From Pseudofulvibacter geojedonensis (GTDB lineage Bacteria > Bacteroidota > Bacteroidia > Flavobacteriales > Flavobacteriaceae): 64,000 bases of DNA. Positions 17,716-26,419 of this stretch are shown here, piece after piece. Both the position numbers and the translations under genes were made by a program. The stretch lies in assembly GCF_042675745.1 (NCBI RefSeq), contig NZ_JBHTJM010000008.1:186001-250000 (forward strand). The letters are read 5' to 3'. The stretch's first letter is position 1, and each line of letters starts with the position of its first letter. The notes under the pieces are model-generated. The model was not told the origin of the DNA. It saw only the letters and a program-made list of their open reading frames with translations, and searched no databases.

Positions 17716-18792
17716 ATGTTAGAAAGATTACAGATAGTAAAACAGCGTTTTGATGAAGTATCAGATTTAATTATCCAACCAGATATTATTTCAGATCAAA
17801 AGCGTTATATTGAATTAAATAGAGAGTATAAAGATTTACGATTGATGATGGAAAAGAGAGATCAGTACATCGAACTCGTAAACAATATAGAAGAGTCTAA
17901 TGAAATTATAGCTGATGGATCTGATGCTGAAATGGTAGAGATGGCTAAAATGCAGTTAGACGAAGCAAAAGCACAATTACCAGCTTTAGAAGATGAGATT
18001 AATGTCTTGATGATTCCTAAAGATCCTGAGGACGCTAAAAATGTTGTGGTAGAGGTACGTGCTGGTACAGGGGGAGATGAAGCAAGTATATTTGCAGGAG
18101 ATCTATATCGTATGTATACTAAGTATGCTAGTGATAAAGGATGGAAAGTAGAGGTTGTAAATTTAAATGAAGGAACTTCTGGAGGATTTAAAGAAATTAT
18201 TTTTGAAATTTCTGGAGAGGATGTTTACGGAACCATGAAATATGAGTCTGGTGTACACCGTGTGCAACGTGTACCGCAAACAGAAACTCAAGGTAGAGTA
18301 CATACATCTGCAGCAACTGTAATTGTTTTACCAGAAGCAGAAGAGTTTGATGTAGAATTGAATATGCAAGAAGTACGTATTGAACGTACTACTTCTACAG
18401 GACCAGGAGGTCAGTCTGTAAACACTACCTATTCGGCAATTAAATTACACCACGAACCTACAGGTATGATTGTTAGCTGTCAGGATCAGAAATCATCTCA
18501 TAAAAACTTAGAGAAAGCTTTAAAGGTATTACGTTCTCGTTTATACGAGTTAGAGTTGGCTAAGAAGCAAGCAGCAGATTCCGCTACTCGTAAGAGTTTA
18601 GTTTCTTCTGGAGACCGTTCTGCTAAAATTAGAACTTACAACTATCCTCAAGGTCGTGTAACCGACCATAGAATAGGATTAACCCTATATGATTTACCTA
18701 ATATTGTAAATGGAGATATTCAGAAAATTATAGATGAGTTAATGATTGTAACCAATACTGAGAAGTTAAAAGCAAATTCAGACTCTATTTAA
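17716..18792 (+). CDS. prfA: Peptide chain release factor 1
   Basis: 358 residues. It recognises UAA/UAG in the ribosomal A site and triggers peptide release. The catalytic GGQ motif is at 231-233 ('TSTGPGGQSVNTT'). The codon-recognition tripeptide region 'RVPQTETQGR' has the P-x-T form (187-189) typical of RF1, not the SPF form of RF2. The N-terminal coiled-coil domain (~1-100) is complete. A compact hairpin follows the stop. Confidence 0.98.
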   Translation: MLERLQIVKQRFDEVSDLIIQPDIISDQKRYIELNREYKDLRLMMEKRDQYIELVNNIEESNEIIADGSDAEMVEMAKMQLDEAKAQLPALEDEINVLMIPKDPEDAKNVVVEVRAGTGGDEASIFAGDLYRMYTKYASDKGWKVEVVNLNEGTSGGFKEIIFEISGEDVYGTMKYESGVHRVQRVPQTETQGRVHTSAATVIVLPEAEEFDVELNMQEVRIERTTSTGPGGQSVNTTYSAIKLHHEPTGMIVSCQDQKSSHKNLEKALKVLRSRLYELELAKKQAADSATRKSLVSSGDRSAKIRTYNYPQGRVTDHRIGLTLYDLPNIVNGDIQKIIDELMIVTNTEKLKANSDSI

Positions 18793-18800
18793 TACATTAT

Positions 18801-18828
18801 AATTCCCGCTATTGGCGGGAATTTTTAT
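18801..18828 (+). terminator. Intrinsic terminator after prfA
   Basis: A perfect 9-bp stem (AATTCCCGC / GCGGGAATT) with a 5-nt loop, followed by TTTTAT. The next gene begins only 5 bp later. Confidence 0.75.
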
Positions 18829-18832
18829 ATAA

Positions 18833-19414
18833 ATGAAAATAATCATATTCATATTATTTTTTATTTCTGTCTTTACAAGCTGTAATAGGGTTGGTAATCA
18901 AATTGTACAGCCAGTTTCTGTTGATGAAATAAAAAGAGAAACTAATGATTTAGATGCTCATCAAGCAAATAAAGAGGTTACTGATATGTGTATTTTTGAT
19001 CAATCAACTCAAACAGATGATTTTTTGAAAGGCATAGAAGAGTTAAAGGGGTATGTTTGGGATAATAATAGTAAAACAGCTATTAAAGAGTTATCAGAAG
19101 ACAAAGTAATAAGCATTTATAGGGAAGGATGTGATGAATTGTTTTTAGAGACTACAATCATATTGAACAATAAGAATGAGTTTTCAAATGAATTAATTAA
19201 TCAGAATATTATCAAAATAGCTAAATTATTTCCTAATGAGTATGAAGAAGCTTTGGTAAAAGATTGTTTAAACACTAATTGTCTAAGCATTACTAAAGAG
19301 AGCCCTAGTAATTATTATGGAAACTTTATGAGGTATGAATTATATGAATTATTAACAGTTTACGTAAGAATTGAAAATAATAAAATTCATATAACTCTAG
19401 GTACGTATTTATAG
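18833..19414 (+). CDS. Hypothetical lipoprotein
   Basis: 193 residues. The N-terminus is a lipoprotein signal with lipobox 'VFTSC' (Cys17). The mature protein is acidic, with a 'GYVWDNNSKTAIKEL' segment and a Cys pair in 'KDCLNTNCLS'. No family is recognised. It lies between the prfA terminator and pyrF in the same direction. Confidence 0.7.
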   Translation: MKIIIFILFFISVFTSCNRVGNQIVQPVSVDEIKRETNDLDAHQANKEVTDMCIFDQSTQTDDFLKGIEELKGYVWDNNSKTAIKELSEDKVISIYREGCDELFLETTIILNNKNEFSNELINQNIIKIAKLFPNEYEEALVKDCLNTNCLSITKESPSNYYGNFMRYELYELLTVYVRIENNKIHITLGTYL

Positions 19415-19436
19415 CTTAAATTTTATATAAATAAGA

Positions 19437-20249
19437 ATGACAACACAACAACTAGTAGAACAGATAAAGGCTAAAAAATCATTTTTATGTATTGGTTTAG
19501 ATGTCGATTTAAATAAAATCCCAAAACATTTATTAGATACTGAAGATCCTATTTTTGAATTTAATAAAGCTATTATAGATGCAACACACGATTTATGTGT
19601 GTCTTATAAACCTAATACTGCTTTTTATGAAGCTTATGGTTTAAAAGGATGGAAAGCTTTAGAAAGGACTATTAATTATATAAATGAGAAGTATCCAGAG
19701 ATATTTACTATAGCCGATGCTAAACGTGGTGATATTGGTAATACTTCTACTATGTATGCTAAAGCATTTTTTGAAGATTTAGCGTTCGATTCGGTAACTG
19801 TTGCTCCTTATATGGGTAAAGACTCTGTTGAGCCGTTCTTAGCTTTTAAGAATAAGCATACCATTATGTTGGCTTTAACATCTAATCAAGGAGCTTTTGA
19901 TTTTCAAACCTTAGACGTAGATGGAAAAGAATTGTACAAGCAAGTTTTAGAAACATCTAAATCGTGGCAAAACTCTGAAAACTTAATGTATGTTGTTGGA
20001 GCTACTAAAGCGGAGTATTTTACGGAGATTAGAAAAATTGTACCTAATAGTTTCTTATTGGTTCCAGGAGTTGGAGCTCAGGGAGGAAATTTACAAGATG
20101 TGTGTAAATATGGTATGAACGATAATATAGGTCTATTAATTAACTCTTCTAGAGGAATTATTTATGCTGGGAATGATGAAAATTTTGCAAAAGCTGCAGC
20201 AGAAAAAGCTCTAGAGTTACAACAGCAAATGTCTGAGGTATTAAGTTAA
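19437..20249 (+). CDS. pyrF: Orotidine-5'-phosphate decarboxylase (long, type 2)
   Basis: 270 residues, the longer PyrF class. It decarboxylates OMP to UMP in pyrimidine synthesis. The catalytic tetrad loop 'ADAKRGDIGNTS' (Asp94, Lys96, Asp99) is present, with the phosphate-binding end 'NSSRGIIYAG'. Upstream 'CIGLDVDLNKIP' is the substrate loop. The next gene starts 14 bp downstream, so cotranscription is likely. Confidence 0.96.
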   Translation: MTTQQLVEQIKAKKSFLCIGLDVDLNKIPKHLLDTEDPIFEFNKAIIDATHDLCVSYKPNTAFYEAYGLKGWKALERTINYINEKYPEIFTIADAKRGDIGNTSTMYAKAFFEDLAFDSVTVAPYMGKDSVEPFLAFKNKHTIMLALTSNQGAFDFQTLDVDGKELYKQVLETSKSWQNSENLMYVVGATKAEYFTEIRKIVPNSFLLVPGVGAQGGNLQDVCKYGMNDNIGLLINSSRGIIYAGNDENFAKAAAEKALELQQQMSEVLS

Positions 20250-20263
20250 TGATGTAGTATTTT

Positions 20264-21070
20264 ATGAAGATAATTATAGATCAGTTAAATAGAGAAATAA
20301 ATCTACAAGATACTCCTAAAAGAATCGTTTCGTTAGTACCTTCTCAAACCGAATTGTTATTCGACTTAGGTTTAGAAGAAAGTATAGTAGGAGTTACTCG
20401 CTTTTGTGTACATCCTTATCATTTAAAAAAGACCAAGAAAATAGTAGGAGGTACTAAAAAGGTGAACTATACTAAAGTAAAAGAGTTACAGCCCGATATC
20501 ATTCTTTGTAATAAGGAAGAAAATACTAAAGAAATGGTAGAGGAGTTAGAAAAAATAGCTCCTGTTCATGTTTCAGATATTTTTACTTTAGAAGATGCAC
20601 ATGAATTAATTGGTCAGTATGGAGAGTTGTTTTCATGTAGAACTCAATCTAGACAAATGCAGCAAAAGCTACAGTTTTTACAGGATGATTTTCAAGAATT
20701 TATAAAAGATATCAAACCTCAGAAAGTAGCTTATTTTATTTGGAGAAATCCATGGATGGTAGCAGGAGGCAACAATATAATCAATCACTTATTAGAGCTT
20801 AATAAGTTTGAAAATATTTATAAAGATAAACCTAGATATCCAGAAGTAGAGATAAAGAAAATTAGATTAGAAGGAGATCCAGATTTAGTTTTTTTATCTA
20901 GCGAACCTTACCCATTTAAAGAAGAGCACGCTTTTGAGATAGGCAGATTTACCCACCATGCAAAAACGGTATTCGTAGATGGCGAAATGTTTTCGTGGTA
21001 TGGCAGCAGACTACTAAAAGCCTTTGATTATTTCAAAGCTTTACATAAAAGAATAGCTGTAAACAAATAA
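20264..21070 (+). CDS. BtuF-like helical-backbone metal receptor without signal peptide
   Basis: 268 residues of the class III periplasmic binding protein fold: 'PKRIVSLVPSQTELLFDLGLEESIVGVTRFC', then 'LQPDIILCNKEENTKEMVEEL' and the C-terminal lobe 'PDLVFLSSEPYPFKEEHAFEI'. This family binds cobalamin, heme or siderophores for ABC importers. There is no signal peptide and no ABC permease or ATPase nearby, so it may act in the cytoplasm or serve a transporter encoded elsewhere. The start is firm, because the upstream bases contain no further in-frame hydrophobic leader. Vitamin B12 would be of interest given the B12-type photoreceptor at 39590, but that link is speculative. Confidence 0.8.
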   Translation: MKIIIDQLNREINLQDTPKRIVSLVPSQTELLFDLGLEESIVGVTRFCVHPYHLKKTKKIVGGTKKVNYTKVKELQPDIILCNKEENTKEMVEELEKIAPVHVSDIFTLEDAHELIGQYGELFSCRTQSRQMQQKLQFLQDDFQEFIKDIKPQKVAYFIWRNPWMVAGGNNIINHLLELNKFENIYKDKPRYPEVEIKKIRLEGDPDLVFLSSEPYPFKEEHAFEIGRFTHHAKTVFVDGEMFSWYGSRLLKAFDYFKALHKRIAVNK

Positions 21071-21072
21071 AT

Positions 21073-21246
21073 TTAGTTACCGAACTTAATTCGATTAATT
21101 TTTTCTTTAAGTCTTTTAGCTTTAAAAGCTGCAAAATCACTTAAAGAACTATCAGTATACTTAAAATTATAAGCTTTCTCTACTAATCGTTTATACTTTT
21201 CTTCTAATTGTTGCGTGTATGTTTTTAATTCTAGTGTAGTTGGCAT
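21073..21246 (-). CDS. Small conserved-type coiled-coil protein (57 aa)
   Basis: A short minus-strand frame encoding a charged, helical protein: 'LELKTYTQQLEEKYKRL' then 'SLSDFAAFKAKRLKEKI'. The spacing of 'LEEKY..L...A' and 'SD..A..A..L' recalls the small Lacal_2735/DUF6435-type proteins of flavobacteria, but I am not sure it is that family. It occupies most of the gap between the BtuF-like gene and the gene at 21408. The codon pattern and length argue that it is real. Confidence 0.6.
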   Translation of the reverse strand: MPTTLELKTYTQQLEEKYKRLVEKAYNFKYTDSSLSDFAAFKAKRLKEKINRIKFGN

Positions 21247-21407
21247 TGTATATTTAATTTTGGTTGCTTAAATATACGTAATATTCTAAAAATCAGCTAA
21301 TTGAAATTTGTTAAAAATAGAAAATTAGTTAAAATATGTTAATGAGTAAGTAAATTTAAGTCTAGAATTTTATCTTTAAAAAGATATAAATCTAACTCTT
21401 AAGTAAA

Positions 21408-21917
21408 ATGAAAAAGCTATTTGTTTTTTGCCTAACTCTTTTTAGTCTGTGTTTAAATGCTCAAACAGATGGGTGCAATTGTTGTACAGAGAAGCATCAA
21501 GAATTTGATTTTTGGGAGGGTTCATGGGAAACATTTACTCCAGATGGTAAATTAGCAGGAACTAATGAAATTGATAAAATTCAAGATAAATGTATTTTAC
21601 GAGAAAACTGGACCAGTGCTAAAAGTGGATATACAGGAACGAGTTATAACTTTTACAATGTTCAAACAAAACAATGGGAACAGATCTGGATAGATAACCA
21701 AGGACAAAGCCTACACTTAAAGGGTAATAGAAAAGGAAACCAAATGATTTTAAATAGCGAAGCTATGAAAGATCGAAAAGGAAATACGGTATACAATAGA
21801 GTTACTTGGACAAAGAATGACGACGGAACTGTAAGACAACTTTGGGAGTCTTCATCCAACCAAAAAGGTTGGAAAATAGTTTTCGATGGCTTATATAAAA
21901 AAGGAAAAGCCAAATAA
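21408..21917 (+). CDS. Exported DUF1579-like protein
   Basis: 169 residues with a signal peptide (1-18, 'LCLNAQ'). The mature start 'CNCCTEKHQEFDFWEGSWETF' carries the 'FDFW.G.W' opening typical of DUF1579/lipocalin-like barrels. Further strands 'GTSYNFYNVQTKQWEQIWID' and 'VTWTKNDDGTVRQLWE' follow. A small-molecule-binding beta barrel in the periplasm is likely. Ligand unknown. Confidence 0.75.
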   Translation: MKKLFVFCLTLFSLCLNAQTDGCNCCTEKHQEFDFWEGSWETFTPDGKLAGTNEIDKIQDKCILRENWTSAKSGYTGTSYNFYNVQTKQWEQIWIDNQGQSLHLKGNRKGNQMILNSEAMKDRKGNTVYNRVTWTKNDDGTVRQLWESSSNQKGWKIVFDGLYKKGKAK

Positions 21918-21921
21918 GCTT

Positions 21922-22329
21922 TTAAAACTCAAAAAAGAAATACGTTACGGCAGCCCATTCTTTTTTGATGCCTTTAGCATAACCTATAGTACTTCTGCTA
22001 CTGTTTTGAACCGTTCCATCATCTTTAATATAACCAATGGTAGAACGGCTACTGTTCTGAACAGTACCATCACTTTTAACATATCCTACTGTTGAACGAC
22101 TGCTATTTTGTATGGTACCATTGTCTTTTATATAACCAATAGTAGAACGACTGTTATTTTGTATGGTTCCATTACTTTTTATATACCCAACAGTAGAACG
22201 ACTACTGTCTTGTATAGTACCATCGCTTTTAATATATCCAGTTGTACTTCTACTACTGTTTTGTATGGTTTGTGACTGCATAAAAGAAAAGCTAATTAAT
22301 GCAACGATAAGTAAGAATGTTTTTTTCAT
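21922..22329 (-). CDS. Exported 17-residue-repeat protein (5-fold beta-flower type)
   Basis: 135 residues: a signal peptide (1-20), then six tandem 17-residue repeats over residues 21-120 with consensus G-T-[IV]-Q-[ND]-S-S-R-S-T-[ITV]-G-Y-[IV]-K-x-[DN], and a short aromatic tail. Similar Bacteroidota proteins carry the name 5-fold beta-flower protein; a closed ring of identical beta units is the likely fold. It is convergent with the preceding gene, with only 4 bp between the stops. Function unknown. Confidence 0.75.
   Translation of the reverse strand: MKKTFLLIVALISFSFMQSQTIQNSSRSTTGYIKSDGTIQDSSRSTVGYIKSNGTIQNNSRSTIGYIKDNGTIQNSSRSTVGYVKSDGTVQNSSRSTIGYIKDDGTVQNSSRSTIGYAKGIKKEWAAVTYFFFEF
21970..22269 (-). 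repeat. Six tandem 51-bp coding repeats
   Basis: The DNA period is 51 bp, matching the 17-residue protein repeat of the gene at 21922-22329. The copies differ mostly at synonymous or conservative positions. Confidence 0.85.
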
Positions 22330-22345
22330 AATTAAATAGTAAGAA

Positions 22346-22765
22346 TTATTTTTTAAGCCTTAATACAATTTCTCCGCTGGCTTCATGAGTATATTCTTTA
22401 ATGATATTAAAACCATATTGAGAATAAAAGTTTCTGCCAATTTTATTTTTTTTGAATACTTCAACTTCTAGCTCATTATTAAAAGAACTAACATGATTTA
22501 CTAGTTTTGTGCCAATACCTTTTGAAAGATTTTGTGGTAATACAAACAAACCTCCAATTTCATTATTGATCATACTAATAAATCCTAAAATACCAATATC
22601 ATTTTCATAAACCCAAGTTTCAGAATTAGGAATGTAAATAGTTCTCATTGCTGTTTTTACCTTTTCAACAAATTCATCTTTTAAAAAAGGATGAGCTAAA
22701 GTAGAAGAGTTATACCATATTTTCATGATTTGTTCTAAATCTTCTTCCGTATGTTTTCTAATCAT
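22346..22765 (-). CDS. GNAT family N-acetyltransferase
   Basis: 139 residues. The N-terminal 'MIRKHTEEDLEQIMKIWYNS' helix, the strand 'IGGLFVLPQNLSKGIGTKLVNHV' with the acetyl-CoA loop Q/R-x-x-G-x-G/A form, and the C-terminal 'GRNFYSQYGFNIIKEYTHE' are standard GNAT features. It resembles the YjaB-type small acetyltransferases. The substrate is unknown. It stands alone between two other minus-strand genes. Confidence 0.85.
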   Translation of the reverse strand: MIRKHTEEDLEQIMKIWYNSSTLAHPFLKDEFVEKVKTAMRTIYIPNSETWVYENDIGILGFISMINNEIGGLFVLPQNLSKGIGTKLVNHVSSFNNELEVEVFKKNKIGRNFYSQYGFNIIKEYTHEASGEIVLRLKK

Positions 22766-22835
22766 ATTTTTTTACTTATGAGATAAATTTTAGATCAGCT
22801 AATTTTTAATGTGAATAAAGATAATAACTAATTAT

Positions 22836-23414
22836 TTAAACATTCAATTCTTCTACTTCAATACAGTCGCCTGCAGTTAATTGGTCAAGCCAAATTTTAC
22901 CAATACGAACACGTACTAAGCGAAGGGTAGGGAAGCCAACAGCAGCACTCATTTTACGAACTTGTCTAAATTTACCTTCTGTTACAGTAATAGAAGCCCA
23001 ACTGGTTGGACCGTGTCTTTCTTCTCTCACTACTTTTGCTGGAACTTCGAAAACAGGAATAGGATCTAATCGTTTGGCTTTACAAGGCAAGGTTTTATAT
23101 TTTTTACCATTGATTCCAATTTCTACTCCTAACTTTAGTTGTTCTATAGCTTCATTGGTAATAATTCCGTCTACTTGTATATAGTATTCTTTTTCAACTT
23201 TTCTACTCCTAACATACTCGCTTACTTTTCCGTTTGTTGTGAGCAATAAAAGGCCTTCAGACTTTTCGTCTAGTCTACCAATAGCCATAGTGCCTTCAGG
23301 AAAATTGTATAAAGAGCCTAATAGTTTTTTATTCTTTCTTGTTTTCTGGTTGGTAGTAAACTGAGATAAACAACCAGAAGGTTTATGAAGTATAAAATGA
23401 CGGTGCTCGCTCAT
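22836..23414 (-). CDS. rluE: rRNA pseudouridine synthase, RluE-like
   Basis: 192 residues of the RsuA/RluB/E/F family without an S4 domain, as in RluE. The catalytic motif 'GRLDEKSEGLLLLTTNG' contains the active-site Asp. The downstream 'KEYYIQVDG', 'EGKFRQVRKM' and 'LRLVRVRIG' blocks are intact. RluE modifies U2457 of 23S rRNA in E. coli. Its ATG overlaps the uvrA stop by one base, so the pair is translationally coupled. Confidence 0.88.
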   Translation of the reverse strand: MSEHRHFILHKPSGCLSQFTTNQKTRKNKKLLGSLYNFPEGTMAIGRLDEKSEGLLLLTTNGKVSEYVRSRKVEKEYYIQVDGIITNEAIEQLKLGVEIGINGKKYKTLPCKAKRLDPIPVFEVPAKVVREERHGPTSWASITVTEGKFRQVRKMSAAVGFPTLRLVRVRIGKIWLDQLTAGDCIEVEELNV

Positions 23415-26245
23415 TAATTTAGTTCTTTCGCTAGGTATTTAGCGGTATAGCTATCTGTTACTTTTATAATTTCTTCAGGTGTTCCTTTTGCTAGTACTTC
23501 TCCGCCACCTTTTCCTCCTTCAGGACCTATATCAATAATATAATCTGCTAGTTTAACAACATCTAAATTATGTTCAATTATTAATACAGAGTTTCCTTTA
23601 TCTACTAACTTTTGTATTACTTCCATTAGGACTCTAATATCTTCAAAGTGTAACCCAGTTGTAGGTTCGTCTAAAATATAAAAAGTATTTCCGGTATCTC
23701 TTTTAGATAATTCGGTAGCTAACTTTACTCGTTGTGCTTCTCCACCAGAAAGGGTAGTACTTTGTTGTCCAAGAGTTATGTAGCCTAGGCCTACATCTTG
23801 AATGGTTTTTAGTTTCCTGTATATTTTAGGGATAGGTTCGAAAAAAGAAACAGCTTCATTTATGGTCATGTTCAATACATCAGAAATCGTTTTTCCTTTA
23901 TATCGAATCTCTAATGTTTCTCTGTTAAAACGTTTACCTTGGCAGGTTTCACAATCTACATAAACATCTGGTAAGAAATTCATTTCTATGACTCTTAACC
24001 CACCTCCTTGACAGGTTTCACATCTGCCTCCCTTTACATTAAAGCTAAAGCGTCCAGGTTTGTAACCTCTTATAGCCGCTTCCGGAGTTTTGGTAAATAA
24101 GCTTCTTATTTCACTAAAAACACCAGTGTAGGTTGCTGGGTTGGAGCGAGGTGTTCTACCAATCGGACTCTGGTTAATATCTATTACCTTATCTATATGT
24201 TCTAAACCTTTAATGCTTTTGTAAGGCATTGGTTTTTTTACAGCATTGAAAAAATGAGCGTTTAGAATAGGGTAAAGAGTTTCATTAATTAAAGTAGATT
24301 TTCCACTACCTGATACTCCAGTAACACATATTAATTTTCCTAAGGGTATGTCTATAGATACGTTTTTTAAGTTGTTGCCAGTAGCTCCTTTTAGACTTAA
24401 TTTTTTGCCATTCCCTTTTCTTCGTTTTTTAGGGACAATAATTTCTTTTTGTCCGTTTAGGTATTCAGCAGTTAAAGTATTTTCTTTTAGTAAGGATTTA
24501 GGTGTTCCCTCAGATATAATAGTACCTCCATTTCTTCCAGCAAAGGGACCAATATCTATAACATGATCTGCTTGTTCTATCATGTCTTTATCGTGTTCTA
24601 CTACTAAAACAGAATTACCAATATCTCTTAATTGTGTAAGAGAATTGATTAACTTTTCATTGTCACGTTGATGCAGACCAATACTTGGTTCATCTAAAAT
24701 GTATAATACACCAACTAATTGAGAGCCTATTTGAGTTGCTAAACGAATACGTTGAGCTTCTCCACCAGATAAAGTTTTAGAGCTTCGATCTAATGTTAAA
24801 TAGTTCAATCCAACATCTAACAAAAATTGAGTACGATCTTTAATTTCTTTTAGTATTTCTTCTGCTATTTGAAATTGTTTTTTGCTTAGTTTTTTATCTA
24901 GAGAATGAATCCATTTAGCCAAATCGACTACATCCATTTGAGCTAATTCAGCAATATTTTTATTGTTAATTTTAAAGTTTAAAGCTTCTTTTTTTAATCG
25001 ACTACCATTGCATACCGAACATACATTGTTGTCCATATACTCCTTGGCCCATCTTTTTATAGAGTTAGAGTCACTATTATAATACTGGTTATGAATAAAA
25101 GGTTTTATACCTTCAAAATCGATACTATAGTTTTTGGTTACACCAACTGTTTTAGACTGAATAGAAAATTTTTCTTTACCTCCATGTAAAATAACGTCTA
25201 ATGCTTCAGAAGGTATTTTTTTAATAGGGTCTGTTAATTTGAATTTATATCGTTCAGCAATATTTTCAAGTTGCTTAAACATCCATGTTTTTTTTTGTTC
25301 TCCTATCGGAGCAATACCTCCATTTTTAATAGATATAGAATCATCTGGAATGATTTTATCTATGTTAACTTCATATAGTCTACCTAAACCATTACAATGA
25401 TTACAGGCTCCTTTAGGCGAATTAAATGAGAAAGAATTAGGCTCGGGATTTGGATATGAAATACCAGATGTAGGACACATCAAATCTCTTGAAAAATAAC
25501 GAGCATCTGTGGTATCGTGTTCTATTACCATTAGCACATTATTACCATGATACATGGCAGTCGTTATAGTTTCAGTTAAACGTTTTTCGTTATCTACACC
25601 GTCAGCAATTTTTAATCGATCTATAACGATTTCTATATCGTGAGTTTTATATCTGTCTAACTTCATTCCTTTTACTAAGTCACGAATTTCTCCGTTTACT
25701 CGAACCTTAGTAAAACCTTGTTTAGCAATATTTTCAAACAACTCTCTGTAGTGACCTTTTCTAGATTTTATAACAGGAGCAACTACTACAATTTTCTTAT
25801 CTAAATAATCAGATAAGATAAGCTTTCTAATTTGTTCATCAGAATAGCTAACCATTTTTTCGTTAGTAACGTAGCTATATGCATCAGAAGCTCTTGCAAA
25901 AAGAAGTCTTAAGAAATCATAAATTTCTGTAATTGTCCCTACTGTAGATCGAGGGCTTTTGTTGGTCGTTTTTTGTTCTATAGCAATAACAGGAGATAGG
26001 CCGTCAATTTTATCAACGTCTGGTCTTTCTAAACCACCCAAAAATTGTCTTGCATAAGCAGAAAAAGTTTCAATATACCTACGCTGACCTTCTGCATAAA
26101 TAGTATCAAAAGCTAATGATGATTTTCCAGAACCAGATAACCCAGTAATAACTACTAGTTTCTCTCTAGGTATTTTAACATCTATATCTTTTAAGTTGTG
26201 AGCCCTTGCCCCTTGAACTTCTATATATTCTTCTGTTTTTGCCAT
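23414..26245 (-). CDS. uvrA: UvrABC excinuclease subunit A
   Basis: 943 residues, full length. It is the damage-recognising ATPase of nucleotide excision repair. Two ABC modules are visible: Walker A 'GLSGSGKSSLAF' and 'GVSGSGKSTLIN', and signature motifs 'LSGGEAQRIRLA' and 'LSGGEAQRVKLA'. Zinc-finger Cys pairs are present in 'GACNHCNG', 'CSVCNGSRL' and 'CETCQGGG...CETCQG'. It has its own minus-strand -7 box. Its neighbour across a 174-bp gap is the photolyase-containing stress operon, so dark and light DNA repair sit back to back. Confidence 0.98.
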   Translation of the reverse strand: MAKTEEYIEVQGARAHNLKDIDVKIPREKLVVITGLSGSGKSSLAFDTIYAEGQRRYIETFSAYARQFLGGLERPDVDKIDGLSPVIAIEQKTTNKSPRSTVGTITEIYDFLRLLFARASDAYSYVTNEKMVSYSDEQIRKLILSDYLDKKIVVVAPVIKSRKGHYRELFENIAKQGFTKVRVNGEIRDLVKGMKLDRYKTHDIEIVIDRLKIADGVDNEKRLTETITTAMYHGNNVLMVIEHDTTDARYFSRDLMCPTSGISYPNPEPNSFSFNSPKGACNHCNGLGRLYEVNIDKIIPDDSISIKNGGIAPIGEQKKTWMFKQLENIAERYKFKLTDPIKKIPSEALDVILHGGKEKFSIQSKTVGVTKNYSIDFEGIKPFIHNQYYNSDSNSIKRWAKEYMDNNVCSVCNGSRLKKEALNFKINNKNIAELAQMDVVDLAKWIHSLDKKLSKKQFQIAEEILKEIKDRTQFLLDVGLNYLTLDRSSKTLSGGEAQRIRLATQIGSQLVGVLYILDEPSIGLHQRDNEKLINSLTQLRDIGNSVLVVEHDKDMIEQADHVIDIGPFAGRNGGTIISEGTPKSLLKENTLTAEYLNGQKEIIVPKKRRKGNGKKLSLKGATGNNLKNVSIDIPLGKLICVTGVSGSGKSTLINETLYPILNAHFFNAVKKPMPYKSIKGLEHIDKVIDINQSPIGRTPRSNPATYTGVFSEIRSLFTKTPEAAIRGYKPGRFSFNVKGGRCETCQGGGLRVIEMNFLPDVYVDCETCQGKRFNRETLEIRYKGKTISDVLNMTINEAVSFFEPIPKIYRKLKTIQDVGLGYITLGQQSTTLSGGEAQRVKLATELSKRDTGNTFYILDEPTTGLHFEDIRVLMEVIQKLVDKGNSVLIIEHNLDVVKLADYIIDIGPEGGKGGGEVLAKGTPEEIIKVTDSYTAKYLAKELN

Positions 26246-26261
26246 TTTTTTAGGAAAAGAG

Positions 26262-26269
26262 CAAAGATA
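26262..26269 (-). promoter_or_regulatory. -7 box for uvrA-rluE
   Basis: Minus-strand TATCTTTG, an exact TAnnTTTG match 16 bp before the uvrA ATG. Confidence 0.6.
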
Positions 26270-26353
26270 ATCATTTGTTGTTTAGTTATGAGCGTAATCA
26301 AATCTTTGATAAGAATATTATAAAACCAATTGTGCATTTTTATCTATGATTTA

Positions 26354-26391
26354 ATTTTGTTTAATATTTTTTAAAAAAAGTTAAACAAAAT
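26354..26391. promoter_or_regulatory. Photo-stress operator, site A (38-bp inverted repeat)
   Basis: Perfect 11-bp arms (ATTTTGTTTAA / TTAAACAAAAT) around 16 bp that is itself mostly T-then-A; 17 of 19 mirror pairs match. It ends 3 bp before a -7 box and 28 bp before the tspO ATG. It has the same length and arms as site B at 38476-38513 (33 of 38 bases identical). Confidence 0.8.
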
Positions 26392-26394
26392 AAT

Positions 26395-26402
26395 TATATT
26401 TG
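26395..26402 (+). promoter_or_regulatory. -7 box for the photo-stress operon
   Basis: TATATTTG, 17 bp before the tspO ATG and 3 bp after operator site A. No -33 TTTG stands at the usual distance, which fits a promoter that depends on a regulator. Confidence 0.7.
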
Positions 26403-26419
26403 TACTAAACATTATAAAA

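Noticed and set aside
21970..22269. 51-bp repeats as a CRISPR or other non-coding repeat
   Set aside because: They encode a regular 17-residue protein repeat behind a signal peptide, without unique spacers.
24348..24566. Plus-strand frames inside uvrA and similar antisense frames elsewhere (for example 3787-3972, 12901-13092, 29192-29398, 30652-30843, 39147-39392, 59161-59358)
   Set aside because: They lie fully within well-recognised genes and show no start context, domain or composition of their own.
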